DNA from: Bryobacteraceae bacterium
GTDB taxonomy: Bacteria > Acidobacteriota > Terriglobia > Bryobacterales > Bryobacteraceae
Length of the DNA stretch: 15,354 bases
Assembly: GCA_019686145.1 (NCBI GenBank)
Contig: JADGHK010000013.1
Span: forward strand, 1-15,354
Reading direction: 5' to 3'
How positions within the stretch are numbered: position 1 is the first letter of the stretch; the number at the start of each line of letters is the position of its first letter. Positions 1-6,280 of this stretch are shown in pieces. The notes beneath the pieces are model-generated. The model was not told the origin of the DNA. It ran no database searches and saw only the letters and a program-made list of their open reading frames with translations. The translations under genes and the position numbers were made by a program.

Positions 1-114
1 CTGCGGACCAAGAGCTATCTGGAGTGGGACGCCAAGGCAGAGCGATTTACAAACAACGCCGCAGCGAACCGGTTCCTCCACTATCAGTACCGCGCGCCTT
101 ATAAGCTCGGCTAG
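1..114 (+). CDS. C-terminal end of a probable Gfo/Idh/MocA-family oxidoreductase (partial)
   Basis: Frame 1 is open from the window edge to a TAG at 112-114 and gives the last 37 residues of a protein whose start lies outside the window. The tail contains YLEWDAKAERF, then NNAAANRFL and YRAPYKLG. This resembles the usual C-terminus of Gfo/Idh/MocA-type NAD(P)-dependent sugar or inositol dehydrogenases, where a W-(D/N)-x-(K/E)-x-E-x-F strand is followed by an EAN-type helix and a YR-x-P-(W/Y) end. The Rossmann domain and catalytic Lys are not in the window, so substrate and activity cannot be judged. ilvD begins 59 nt downstream on the same strand. The family call rests on a short tail only. 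Confidence 0.55.
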   Translation: MRTKSYLEWDAKAERFTNNAAANRFLHYQYRAPYKLG

Positions 115-117
115 GGT

Positions 118-148
118 GGCTCGCGCGCCGGCGCCAGCTCCGCGAGCC
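118..148. repeat. GC-rich inverted repeat between the dehydrogenase tail and ilvD
   Basis: An 8-bp perfect stem, GGCTCGCG (118-125) and CGCGAGCC (141-148), flanks a 15-nt GC-rich loop. It starts 3 nt after the upstream stop codon and ends 25 nt before ilvD. No T-run follows, so it is not a standard intrinsic terminator. It could be an RNA-stability hairpin, a weak pause site or chance in GC-rich DNA. Confidence 0.3.
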
Positions 149-173
149 CGCTGCGGCTGCGCAAAGCGATATC

Positions 174-1880
174 ATGGACCTTTCGATGAAACTTCCAAGT
201 TATACGATTACCCAGGGGCGCGATCGGGCCCCTGCGCGGGCGATGTTGAAAGCCATCGGCTTCACCGATGAGGATCTGCGCAAGCCGATTATCGGAATCG
301 CCAACACCTGGATCGAGACAATGCCGTGCAACTACAACCTGCGCGAGCTTGCCGGCAAGGTGAAGGAGGGCATCCGGGCGGCTGGCGGCACGCCGATGGA
401 GTTCAACACTATCGCCATCAGCGACGGCGTCACCATGGGCACGGAGGGGATGAAAGCCTCCCTCGTCAGCCGCGACATGATTGCCGATTCGATTGAGCTG
501 GTCGGACGCGGACATATGTTCGACGGCATCATCGCGCTCGTTGCCTGCGACAAGACGATCCCCGGGGCCGCCATGGCGCTGCTTCGCCTGAATATTCCCG
601 GGCTTGTGCTCTACGGCGGTTCGATCCTGCCGGGCCATTACAAGGGGCGCGACCTCACTGTTCAGGACGTTTTCGAGGCGGTAGGGGCGCATGCGTCCGG
701 CAAAATCGACGATGCGGAACTGCTGGCGATCGAAAACGCCGCCTGCCCGGGTCCCGGCGCATGCGGCGGCCAGTTCACCGCCAACACCATGGCGACGGTG
801 ATGGAGATCATTGGCCTTGCGCCGATGGCCACTGCCTCCGTTCCTCAGGTAGATCCCCGGAAGGACGACGTGGCGCGCCGCTGCGGCCAGATCATCGTTG
901 AGGCCGTGCGGGCAAACCGGAGGCCTCGAGATATTGTCACGCGGACGGCTTTTGAAAACGCGATTGCTTCGGTCGCTGCTACGGGCGGATCCACGAACGC
1001 CGTTCTCCACCTGCTTGCGATGGCGCGCGAGGCGGGGGTTGATCTCGACATTGAAGACTTCCAGCGGGTCAGCGAGCGGACGCCGCTGCTCGTTGATTTA
1101 AAGCCCGCCGGAAAATACGTCGCCGTCGACGTGGACAAGGCAGGAGGCATTCCCGTGATCGCCAAGCGTCTTGTCGACGGCAAGTATGTGGATCCTTCCG
1201 CTCTCACGATCACTGGCCGGACCCTTGGCGAGGAGGCTGCCGGTGCGGTCGAGACGCCGGGGCAGGAAGTGATCCGGCCGCTTTCGAATCCGATCAAGCC
1301 AACCGGAGGACTCGTCATCCTGAAGGGGAATCTGGCTCCTGAGGGCTGTGTCATCAAAGTGACTGGCATCGAGCGGAAGATCCATCAGGGCCCGGCGCGA
1401 GTTTTCGACTGCGAGGAAGAGGCAATGGCCGCGGTTACAGCCGGGAAGATCAAAGCGGGCGACGTCGTGGTAATCCGCTACGAAGGGCCGCGCGGCGGTC
1501 CCGGCATGCGCGAAATGCTTGGTGTGACGGGCGCCATTGTAGGAGCGGGCCTCGGAGAAAGCGTGGCGCTGCTGACGGATGGCCGCTTCAGCGGCGCGAC
1601 CCGGGGCTTTATGGTGGGCCACGTAGCGCCGGAAGCCGCTGTCGGCGGACCGATTGCGGCAGTGCGGGAAGGCGATCCGATCACCATCGACATCGCAAAC
1701 CGCAAGATCGAAGTGGGCCTTACCGAGCAGGAGATTGCCAGCCGGCTTTCGTCCTGGACGCCCCGGCCGCCACGGTATCAAACCGGCGTCTTTGCGAAGT
1801 ATGTCGCGCTGGTTTCCTCGGCATCCGAGGGCGCGATTACGTCGCGCGTCGCTGCCGCCACCACCAGTTCTGCACGCTGA
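174..1880 (+). CDS. ilvD: Dihydroxy-acid dehydratase
   Basis: IlvD dehydrates 2,3-dihydroxy-3-methylbutanoate and its ethyl homologue to the 2-keto acids that lead to valine, isoleucine, leucine and CoA. It is cytosolic, with an Fe-S cluster and Mg2+. The 568-residue product has the normal length of the short IlvD type. The three expected cluster cysteines are present: C52 in ETMPCNYN, C125 in VACDKTIPGAAMA (family signature 1) and C197 in CPGPGACGGQFTANTM. K127, next to C125-D126, is the Lys carbamylated in this family. The second signature, LLTDGRFSGATRGFMVGHVAPEA, lies near residues 465-487. The start is ATG 174. ATG 186, four codons later, is equally possible because neither has a clear Shine-Dalgarno. 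Related sugar-acid dehydratases share the fold, but the N-terminal LPSYTITQGRDRAPARAML block is typical of true IlvD. Confidence 0.95.
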   Translation: MDLSMKLPSYTITQGRDRAPARAMLKAIGFTDEDLRKPIIGIANTWIETMPCNYNLRELAGKVKEGIRAAGGTPMEFNTIAISDGVTMGTEGMKASLVSRDMIADSIELVGRGHMFDGIIALVACDKTIPGAAMALLRLNIPGLVLYGGSILPGHYKGRDLTVQDVFEAVGAHASGKIDDAELLAIENAACPGPGACGGQFTANTMATVMEIIGLAPMATASVPQVDPRKDDVARRCGQIIVEAVRANRRPRDIVTRTAFENAIASVAATGGSTNAVLHLLAMAREAGVDLDIEDFQRVSERTPLLVDLKPAGKYVAVDVDKAGGIPVIAKRLVDGKYVDPSALTITGRTLGEEAAGAVETPGQEVIRPLSNPIKPTGGLVILKGNLAPEGCVIKVTGIERKIHQGPARVFDCEEEAMAAVTAGKIKAGDVVVIRYEGPRGGPGMREMLGVTGAIVGAGLGESVALLTDGRFSGATRGFMVGHVAPEAAVGGPIAAVREGDPITIDIANRKIEVGLTEQEIASRLSSWTPRPPRYQTGVFAKYVALVSSASEGAITSRVAAATTSSAR

Positions 1881-1898
1881 TAATCAGCGCCAAAATGA

Positions 1899-1924
1899 AA
1901 AAGGGGGAGAAACCTCCCCCTTTT
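1899..1924. terminator. Bidirectional intrinsic terminator between ilvD and trxA
   Basis: An 11-bp perfect stem (AAAAGGGGGAG at 1899-1909, CTCCCCCTTTT at 1914-1924) encloses a 4-nt loop. The T-run on one side and the A-run on the other make it work in both directions. It begins 19 nt after the ilvD stop and lies 46 nt beyond the trxA stop, so it can end both converging transcripts. Confidence 0.9.
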
Positions 1925-1969
1925 CCTGCGACCCGGAAATTCTGCGCGATCGGAATTGCTTCTCTGGCT

Positions 1970-2299
1970 TTAGATGTGGCCTTCCACCATCTTCTGAAGT
2001 TCCGATTTGCCAACAGCGCCAACCCGCTGCTCCACGATCCGTCCCCCTTTAAATAGAAGCAGCGTCGGGATGCCGCGGATGTTGTAGCGGGCCGCCGTGT
2101 GGGCGTTATCATCCACGTTCAGCTTACCGACCTTCACCTTACCGACGTGTTCGTTCGCGAACGCATCTACGGTCGGACTCATCATCCGGCAAGGGCCGCA
2201 CCATTCCGCCCAGAAGTCTACGAGGACGGGAATGTCGGCATTCAGGACCTCCTGATCAAAGGTGGCATCGGTAAAAGTCAAGGTATTCTGCCCAGCCAT
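1970..2299 (-). CDS. trxA: Thioredoxin
   Basis: A 109-residue cytosolic thioredoxin, which reduces protein disulfides using electrons from thioredoxin reductase. The active site WCGPC is at residues 33-37 after the VLVDFWAEW strand. The cis-proline is P78 in RGIPTL, and the FKGGRIVEQRVGA hairpin follows. Length and motif spacing are those of a standard single-domain TrxA with no signal peptide. The ATG start has AGGAG a few bases upstream. It lies 50 nt downstream of glgA on the same strand, so it may be read from the glgA transcript or its own promoter. A 7-bp hairpin, GCCTGAA-TCCT-TTCAGGC on the minus strand (2338-2355), overlaps the glgA stop codon and might partly uncouple the two genes, although no T-run follows it. 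Confidence 0.95.
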   Translation of the reverse strand: MAGQNTLTFTDATFDQEVLNADIPVLVDFWAEWCGPCRMMSPTVDAFANEHVGKVKVGKLNVDDNAHTAARYNIRGIPTLLLFKGGRIVEQRVGAVGKSELQKMVEGHI

Positions 2300-2349
2300 A
2301 AACTCCTATGTTCTCCAATACTTTTGGATGTGTTAGCGCCTGAAAGGAT

Positions 2350-3792
2350 TCAGGCTGTATTCGCGGAGGCCGAGAATCCTGTCAGGCTTGCATAAAGCGC
2401 CGAATACCGGGCCGCGGAGGCGTCCCAGGAGAAATCCTTCTGCATGGCCAGCCGCATCATCCTCAGCCACTCTTGACGGTTCTTGTAGACCGCAAGCGCG
2501 TGGCGGATCATCTGCAACATCGCGTGCCCGGAATAGTCCCAGAATTTAAACCCGGTTCCATCTTCGATGGTATCATCGAGACCGCCCGTGGCGCGGACCA
2601 GGGGAATCGTCCCGTAGCGCAAGCTGTAAATTTGATTCAGACCGCAGGGCTCGTAGCGGCTAGGCATCAGGAACATGTCGGAACCGGCTTCGATCAGATG
2701 CGCCAGGCGGTTGTTGTAGGTGACCCGAACGGCAACTTTCTGCGGATATTTCCACGCCAGATTGCGGAACATTTGTTCGTACTGCGGTTCGCCTGTGCCC
2801 AGCACGATCAGGGAAAGATCTTCGGCGGCGATGTCATCCGCCACCTGAGCGATGAGATCAAAGCCCTTCTGCCTCGCAAATCGGGAGACAATGCCGATCA
2901 CAGGGCGGTCGAGATGATCCACCGGCAACCCAAATTCTTTCAGCAGTTCCCGCTTGCACAGTCGTTTGCCCGACAAATCGTCTGCGGAATATTTCGCCGG
3001 CAGAAGTTCATCCGTCTCCGGATTCCACTCGTTGTAATCGACTCCGTTGACAATCCCCGTCAGAACATCGCTGCGCAAACGCAATAATCCGTCCAGGCCA
3101 AAGCCGAATTCCGGCGTCTGGATCTCCTGCGCATAGCGCGGGCTCACGGTGCTCACGGCATCGCTGTAGACGATGCCGCCTTTCAGAAAGTTAAGATCGC
3201 CGTAGAACTCCATGCCGTTCGGATGCCAGACGCCCTCGTCCAGGCCGATTTGCGGCAGCACCTCCCGTCCGAATCGACCCTGATATCCCAAATTATGTAT
3301 CGTCAGGAGCGTCCTGATTCCCATGAAAGTTGGGTCTAAATCGAAGAGGCGGCGAAGATATACCGGGACCAGCGAAGCCTGCCAATCGTGAACGTGCAAC
3401 ACCTGAGGTCTGAAGATGTGACGAACGATAGAAATGGCGGCCATCGACAAAACCGCGAATCGGATGGCGTTGTCCGGATAATCCTTGCCGCTGGAGGAGT
3501 AGAGTCCGTCCCGATCGTACAGGCTTGGGCAATCAATCAGGTAGAACGGAACATCCGCGCTGCGCGCGAGGTAAACCGTGACGGGGTAGCCGGTACTTCC
3601 TAGCCAGACGGGCAGGTCGTTGTAGACGCGCTGCAGTCCTTGTAACGAAATGCTCCGATACCTCGGAAGCACAACCGCAACTTCATCGCCTTGCGCACGT
3701 AAAGCCCTGGGCAGCGAACCAATGACGTCCGCAAGACCGCCGGTCTTGGCGAACGGAGTTGCCTCGGAAGCTACCATCAGTACCTTCGTCAT
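2350..3792 (-). CDS. glgA: Glycogen (starch) synthase, GT5 family
   Basis: GlgA transfers glucose from ADP-glucose to the non-reducing end of alpha-1,4-glucan for glycogen storage. The 480-residue product has the bacterial GlgA length. MTKVLMVASEATPF opens the protein, and the ADP-glucose binding KTGGLADV motif follows (K16). HDW at about 135-137 lies in the N-terminal Rossmann domain. VSRFARQKG (R304, K309) and SRYEPCGLNQIYSLRYGTIP (E381) form the donor site in the C-terminal domain. The frame stays open 13 codons upstream, to a possible start at 3831. I chose ATG 3792 because the family begins at MTKVL-type sequence and AGGGG precedes it. The upstream neighbour on this strand is a sigma-54 activator and the downstream one is trxA. 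No glgB, glgC or glgP is in the window, so this is not a full glycogen operon here. Confidence 0.95.
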   Translation of the reverse strand: MTKVLMVASEATPFAKTGGLADVIGSLPRALRAQGDEVAVVLPRYRSISLQGLQRVYNDLPVWLGSTGYPVTVYLARSADVPFYLIDCPSLYDRDGLYSSSGKDYPDNAIRFAVLSMAAISIVRHIFRPQVLHVHDWQASLVPVYLRRLFDLDPTFMGIRTLLTIHNLGYQGRFGREVLPQIGLDEGVWHPNGMEFYGDLNFLKGGIVYSDAVSTVSPRYAQEIQTPEFGFGLDGLLRLRSDVLTGIVNGVDYNEWNPETDELLPAKYSADDLSGKRLCKRELLKEFGLPVDHLDRPVIGIVSRFARQKGFDLIAQVADDIAAEDLSLIVLGTGEPQYEQMFRNLAWKYPQKVAVRVTYNNRLAHLIEAGSDMFLMPSRYEPCGLNQIYSLRYGTIPLVRATGGLDDTIEDGTGFKFWDYSGHAMLQMIRHALAVYKNRQEWLRMMRLAMQKDFSWDASAARYSALYASLTGFSASANTA

Positions 3793-3814
3793 GCTTCCCC
3801 TATTGTGGAGTGCG

Positions 3815-3826
3815 GGGATATATCCC
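3815..3826. promoter_or_regulatory. Palindrome GGGATATATCCC upstream of glgA
   Basis: A perfect 12-bp palindrome lies 22 nt before the glgA ATG and contains a TATATC that could serve as a -10 box on the minus strand. I see no good -35. It could be an operator or a promoter core. A similar GC-armed ATAT element (5118-5137) lies 49 nt upstream of the sigma-54 activator. Function is inferred. Confidence 0.3.
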
Positions 3827-3916
3827 GACAAGCGCGCCTGCCTTCGAACACAGAGTCCGAAACAGTTTCAGAGAGAAGAAGTCCTCACAGTCGAGCAGTA
3901 CGCTTTACTCCTCGCT

Positions 3917-3948
3917 GGCTGGTGCGGGTCCTTGAGGGAGCACCAGCC
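3917..3948 (-). terminator. Possible hairpin terminator after the sigma-54 activator gene
   Basis: A 9-bp perfect inverted repeat, GGCTGGTGC (3917-3925) and GCACCAGCC (3940-3948), with a 14-nt loop, starts 28 nt past the activator stop codon on the minus strand. No T-run follows. It could be a Rho-independent terminator of poor quality or a transcript-end stabiliser. It also lies inside an open in-frame extension of the activator gene. Confidence 0.35.
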
Positions 3949-3976
3949 CCATCTCTTCCTCGGGATTGGAAGGGTG

Positions 3977-5068
3977 TCAGGCGGTGAGCTGATACTCTTT
4001 GAGCTTGCGGTAGAGTGTGGTGCGGCCAATCCCAAGCAGATTCGCAGCCATCACGCGATCTCCCTTTGTGTAAGTGATCGCCTGCAGGATCGCTCTTCGC
4101 TCGACCTCCATGAGCGGAAGAATGACGCCGGGTTGCGTCGGCTCATGCTGCGGTATCTGCTTCTTTGTGCTCGCCGCCTCAGGCAAAGCCTCGACGGAGC
4201 CTCCGGCTCCGGCGCCCGCCGCGGCGGCCCGATTGCGCCTGGCCATCATGAAGTTCTGAAGCGGCGACGGCAGGTCGCTGGAGTGCAGCAGCGGGCCGGT
4301 GTTCAAAGCCACCATGTGCTGGACGCAGTTCTCGAGTTCGCGGACGTTGCCCGGCCAGTCGTACTCCATCATCACCTGAAGCGCCTCTGGCGTCAGCGTG
4401 TAGTTGCCGCCGTATTTCTTTACAAAATGTTCGACTAGCAGGGGAATATCTTCCCGCCGCTCGCGAAGGGGGGCAAGCCGGATATTTACGACGTTCAGCC
4501 GGTAGTAGAGATCGCGGCGAAATGTGCCGCGCTCCACTTCCTTCGCCAGATCTCTGTTTGTGGCGGCAAGAATGCGGAAGTCCGACTTCCGGTGCGTGAC
4601 CGATCCTACCGGCCGGAACTCTTTCTCTTGCAGTACGCGGAGCAGCTTGGCTTGAAGATCCAGCGGGAGTTCGCCAATTTCGTCAAAGAATGCCGTGCCG
4701 CCGTTTGCGAGCTCCAGGAGGCCGATCTTGTTCGTGGCGGCGCCCGTAAAAGCGCCTTTTACGTGGCCGAACAGCTCGCTCTCCATGAGTGGGCCGACCA
4801 TTGAGGAGCAGTCGACTGTGACAAAAGGCCCGACGGGGTTGCTCTGGTATATGGCCCTGGCCGCCACTTCCTTCCCCGTGCCGGTTTCGCCAAGGATGAG
4901 CACAGGCCAGCGGCCCCGCCCCAATCGCTCAGTCAGACGCTTGATTTGCCGCATCCTCGGCGAATCGCCGATGAGGACCTTCTCTCCGGAGTGTCCAATG
5001 TCCATGCTCGCCAAGTTCTTCCACTGGTTCACTTTAATCTGTGGGGGGACACGAATCACTTTATCCAA
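3977..5068 (-). CDS. Sigma-54-dependent transcriptional activator (AAA+ plus Fis-type HTH, no receiver domain)
   Basis: A bacterial enhancer-binding protein that uses ATP hydrolysis to open sigma-54 RNA polymerase promoters. Of 363 residues, about the first 30 are a short non-domain lead. The AAA+ domain follows, with Walker A GETGTGKE (60-67), the sigma-54 contacting GAFTGA loop (105-110), Walker B AFFDE (126-130) and the FRRDLYYRLN arginine-finger region. After YDWPGNVRELENC comes an Ala/Gly-rich, low-complexity linker (about 278-292). The end is a Fis-type helix-turn-helix, ending GIGRTTLYRKLKEYQL. No receiver, PAS or GAF domain is present, so the signal input must be a partner protein or absent. 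The first codon is TTG 5068 with no clear Shine-Dalgarno. ATG at 5005 (MDIGHSGEK) is a real alternative. The target genes are unknown. Neighbours glgA and rlpA lie on the same strand. Confidence 0.9.
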   Translation of the reverse strand: MDKVIRVPPQIKVNQWKNLASMDIGHSGEKVLIGDSPRMRQIKRLTERLGRGRWPVLILGETGTGKEVAARAIYQSNPVGPFVTVDCSSMVGPLMESELFGHVKGAFTGAATNKIGLLELANGGTAFFDEIGELPLDLQAKLLRVLQEKEFRPVGSVTHRKSDFRILAATNRDLAKEVERGTFRRDLYYRLNVVNIRLAPLRERREDIPLLVEHFVKKYGGNYTLTPEALQVMMEYDWPGNVRELENCVQHMVALNTGPLLHSSDLPSPLQNFMMARRNRAAAAGAGAGGSVEALPEAASTKKQIPQHEPTQPGVILPLMEVERRAILQAITYTKGDRVMAANLLGIGRTTLYRKLKEYQLTA

Positions 5069-5117
5069 CTTTTTGTGCTGGCACTAGTCCTCATCAGTGC
5101 GAATAGACCTTCTATTA

Positions 5118-5137
5118 CGGGGGGATATCTACCCCCG
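5118..5137. repeat. GC-armed inverted repeat between rlpA and the sigma-54 activator
   Basis: CGGGGG (5118-5123) pairs with CCCCCG (5132-5137) around an 8-nt loop containing GATATC. It lies 49 nt upstream of the activator start and 55 nt beyond the rlpA stop. No T-run follows on either strand, so a terminator role is weak. An operator or a 5' UTR hairpin is possible. Confidence 0.3.
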
Positions 5138-5192
5138 CTTTAGGGTCATCTCTCGGGAACAGCCCTTGGGATTCAAAGCGCAGGCTCGCTTC

Positions 5193-5852
5193 CTACTTCG
5201 CCGGAGCGTCGTCGACCCGGACCACGAAAGCGGCGCCGTACTCTGCCCGAAGTTTCCGAGCCAGTTCGTTCGCCTCATCAATCCCGACCTTTTCGCCAAC
5301 GAGCACACGCCAAAGAGGCGGCTCTCCCTCGCGAACCGCGAGTTCGGCGAATTTATAGCGCCGCCGCATCTCGCCGCGGACTTTCTCGGCTCGCTTCTTC
5401 TCCCTAAAGGCGCCGACCTGGACCTGGTAAACGTCCTCGGCTGGAGCGTCTTGTGGACGAGCTGTGACCACAAGGCGAACTTTGGCCGTGCCCGGGCCGA
5501 TCATATCGATCTCGCGCGCTGCTGCCCGCGACAGGTCGATGATGCGTCCGTCGACGAACGGGCCACGGTCATTAATTCGTACGGTGACAGTCCGGTTGTT
5601 CGACAGATTCTCCACGCGGACCCATGTGCCAAAGGGCAGCGTGCGGTGAGCGGCGGTCAGCTTCTCCATGTCATAGATCTCGCCGTTCGCGGCCCGCCTG
5701 CCATGGTAAGGATGCCCATACCAGCTTGCGATCCCTTCTTCGGTGGCTCCGATCACCGGAGCGATCGGGACTCGCACTTTGGGCTTCTTGCCGCAGCCGG
5801 CCAGAAGGAAACCAAGGAGCGCGAGGCCCGCTGCGAGAGTGCGGCTCCGCAT
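5193..5852 (-). CDS. rlpA: RlpA-like septal lipoprotein (DPBB domain plus SPOR domain)
   Basis: RlpA proteins are outer-membrane lipoproteins. Some are lytic transglycosylases that cut denuded glycan strands at the division septum. The 219-residue form starts MRSRTLAAGLALLGFLLAGC, a lipoprotein signal with lipobox LAGC and lipidated C20. The double-psi beta-barrel runs about 39-130, with ASWYGHPYHGRRAANGE, AAHRTLPFGTWVRV (H69) and VRINDRGPFVDGRIIDLS (D95). H69 and D95 sit where catalytic residues are reported in active RlpA. A C-terminal SPOR domain (about 142-213, YQVQVGAF and WRVLVG) binds peptidoglycan lacking stem peptides. The frame is open upstream to 6128, but that extension is AT-rich and would bury the signal peptide, so ATG 5852 is preferred. 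ATG 5933 is less likely. Confidence 0.9.
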   Translation of the reverse strand: MRSRTLAAGLALLGFLLAGCGKKPKVRVPIAPVIGATEEGIASWYGHPYHGRRAANGEIYDMEKLTAAHRTLPFGTWVRVENLSNNRTVTVRINDRGPFVDGRIIDLSRAAAREIDMIGPGTAKVRLVVTARPQDAPAEDVYQVQVGAFREKKRAEKVRGEMRRRYKFAELAVREGEPPLWRVLVGEKVGIDEANELARKLRAEYGAAFVVRVDDAPAK

Positions 5853-6069
5853 TCCGCTGGAGATGCCGGGCCGGGAGGCGCCTTGAGACGAAGCGCAAGA
5901 GTTGAGGGAAATGTATCTGTGCTTCCCGGTCATCAATTCGACGCTCTCAATAAAGTATCTTTCATCCTTCCAAGTGATGTGAAGGTGAAACAAATCATAC
6001 TTTCGATGTTTTATGTTGTGGGGCCTTGATAAGCGGATTTTGAAGCTGTTGTTCGTAAAGTTTTTTTTC
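5853..6069. other. AT-rich divergent intergenic region between rlpA and the Lys/Ala microprotein gene
   Basis: This stretch carries no gene I can support. It is clearly more AT-rich than the surrounding coding DNA, especially 5930-6069, and ends in a run of eight T (6061-6068) just before the -35 box of the rightward promoter. It should hold the leftward rlpA promoter. TATGAT, read on the minus strand from AGTATGATTTG near 5995-6000, is a possible -10, but I find no convincing -35. Confidence 0.6.
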
Positions 6070-6098
6070 TTGACATTCGCCCGGAACAACCTTATATA
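6070..6098 (+). promoter_or_regulatory. Consensus sigma-70-type promoter with T-run upstream
   Basis: TTGACA (6070-6075), a 17-nt spacer, then TATATA (6093-6098). The -35 is a perfect match, the spacing is optimal, and the -10 is near-consensus. A T8 run at 6061-6068, directly upstream, may act like an UP element. Transcription would start near 6105 and read into the microprotein gene at 6155. This is the best promoter match in the window. Confidence 0.85.
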
Positions 6099-6108
6099 TG
6101 AATCACAC

Positions 6109-6127
6109 TGCGATCCCAGGGATCGCA
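6109..6127. promoter_or_regulatory. Perfect palindrome just downstream of the promoter, possible operator or 5' UTR hairpin
   Basis: TGCGATCCCAGGGATCGCA is a 9-bp perfect inverted repeat around one central A. It begins 10 nt after the -10 box, covering roughly +5 to +23 of the predicted transcript. As DNA it fits a repressor operator. As RNA it could fold into an 8-bp stem with a CAG loop. The binding factor is unknown. Confidence 0.5.
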
Positions 6128-6154
6128 ATCACTGATGTTAGGGAGAATCGATCG

Positions 6155-6226
6155 ATGAAGAACGCAACGAAGAAAGCCGCGAAGAAGGCCGCGGCGAAGA
6201 AGGCCGCGCCGAAGAAGAAGAAGTAA
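6155..6226 (+). CDS. Lys/Ala-rich 23-residue microprotein, histone-H1-tail-like
   Basis: The frame encodes MKNATKKAAKKAAAKKAAP followed by four lysines. Of 23 residues 11 are Lys and 8 Ala, with no acidic or aromatic residue. AGGGAG at about 6140-6145 is a good Shine-Dalgarno, 9 nt before the ATG. The gene has its own consensus promoter and an intrinsic terminator, giving a predicted transcript of about 175 nt. The sequence resembles the AAKK-repeat tails of eukaryotic H1, Hc1-type proteins and lysine-rich HU extensions, but the folded HU or histone domain is absent. Binding to DNA, RNA or another polyanion is an inference from charge. A leader-peptide role is unlikely because no gene follows on this strand: midA converges from the other side. 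The alternative is a small RNA with a fortuitous frame. Confidence 0.7.
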   Translation: MKNATKKAAKKAAAKKAAPKKKK

Positions 6227-6254
6227 GCTGATCGCGGCAGTAAGCTACCAAGAG

Positions 6255-6280
6255 CGGCCCCGAGAGATCGGGGCCGTTTT
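6255..6280. terminator. Intrinsic terminator of the microprotein gene, shared with midA
   Basis: A 9-bp perfect stem, CGGCCCCGA (6255-6263) and TCGGGGCCG (6268-6276), closes a GAGA tetraloop and is followed by TTTT (6277-6280). It starts 29 nt after the microprotein stop. The midA stop codon abuts it from the other side, so the stem lies at the midA 3' end too, although without a T-run in that direction. Confidence 0.9.

Noticed and set aside
3650..4438. Long plus-strand open frame opposite glgA and the sigma-54 activator
   Set aside because: It lies antisense to two well-supported genes, crosses their boundary, and reads as low-complexity Arg/His/Leu sequence with no domain, typical of a high-GC shadow frame.
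5853..6128. N-terminal extension of rlpA to 6128
   Set aside because: It would place 92 residues before a clear lipoprotein signal peptide, in DNA that is AT-rich and carries the divergent promoter. The lipobox only makes sense from ATG 5852.
6160..6223. Short tandem DNA repeat (AAGAAGGCCGCG-type units) as a possible CRISPR or satellite
   Set aside because: The repetition follows the Lys-Lys-Ala-Ala codons of the microprotein, has no spacers and only about three units, so coding explains it.
6155..6280. Lysine-codon leader peptide with attenuator
   Set aside because: A Lys-rich short frame followed by a terminator resembles attenuation, but no gene lies downstream on this strand; midA converges.
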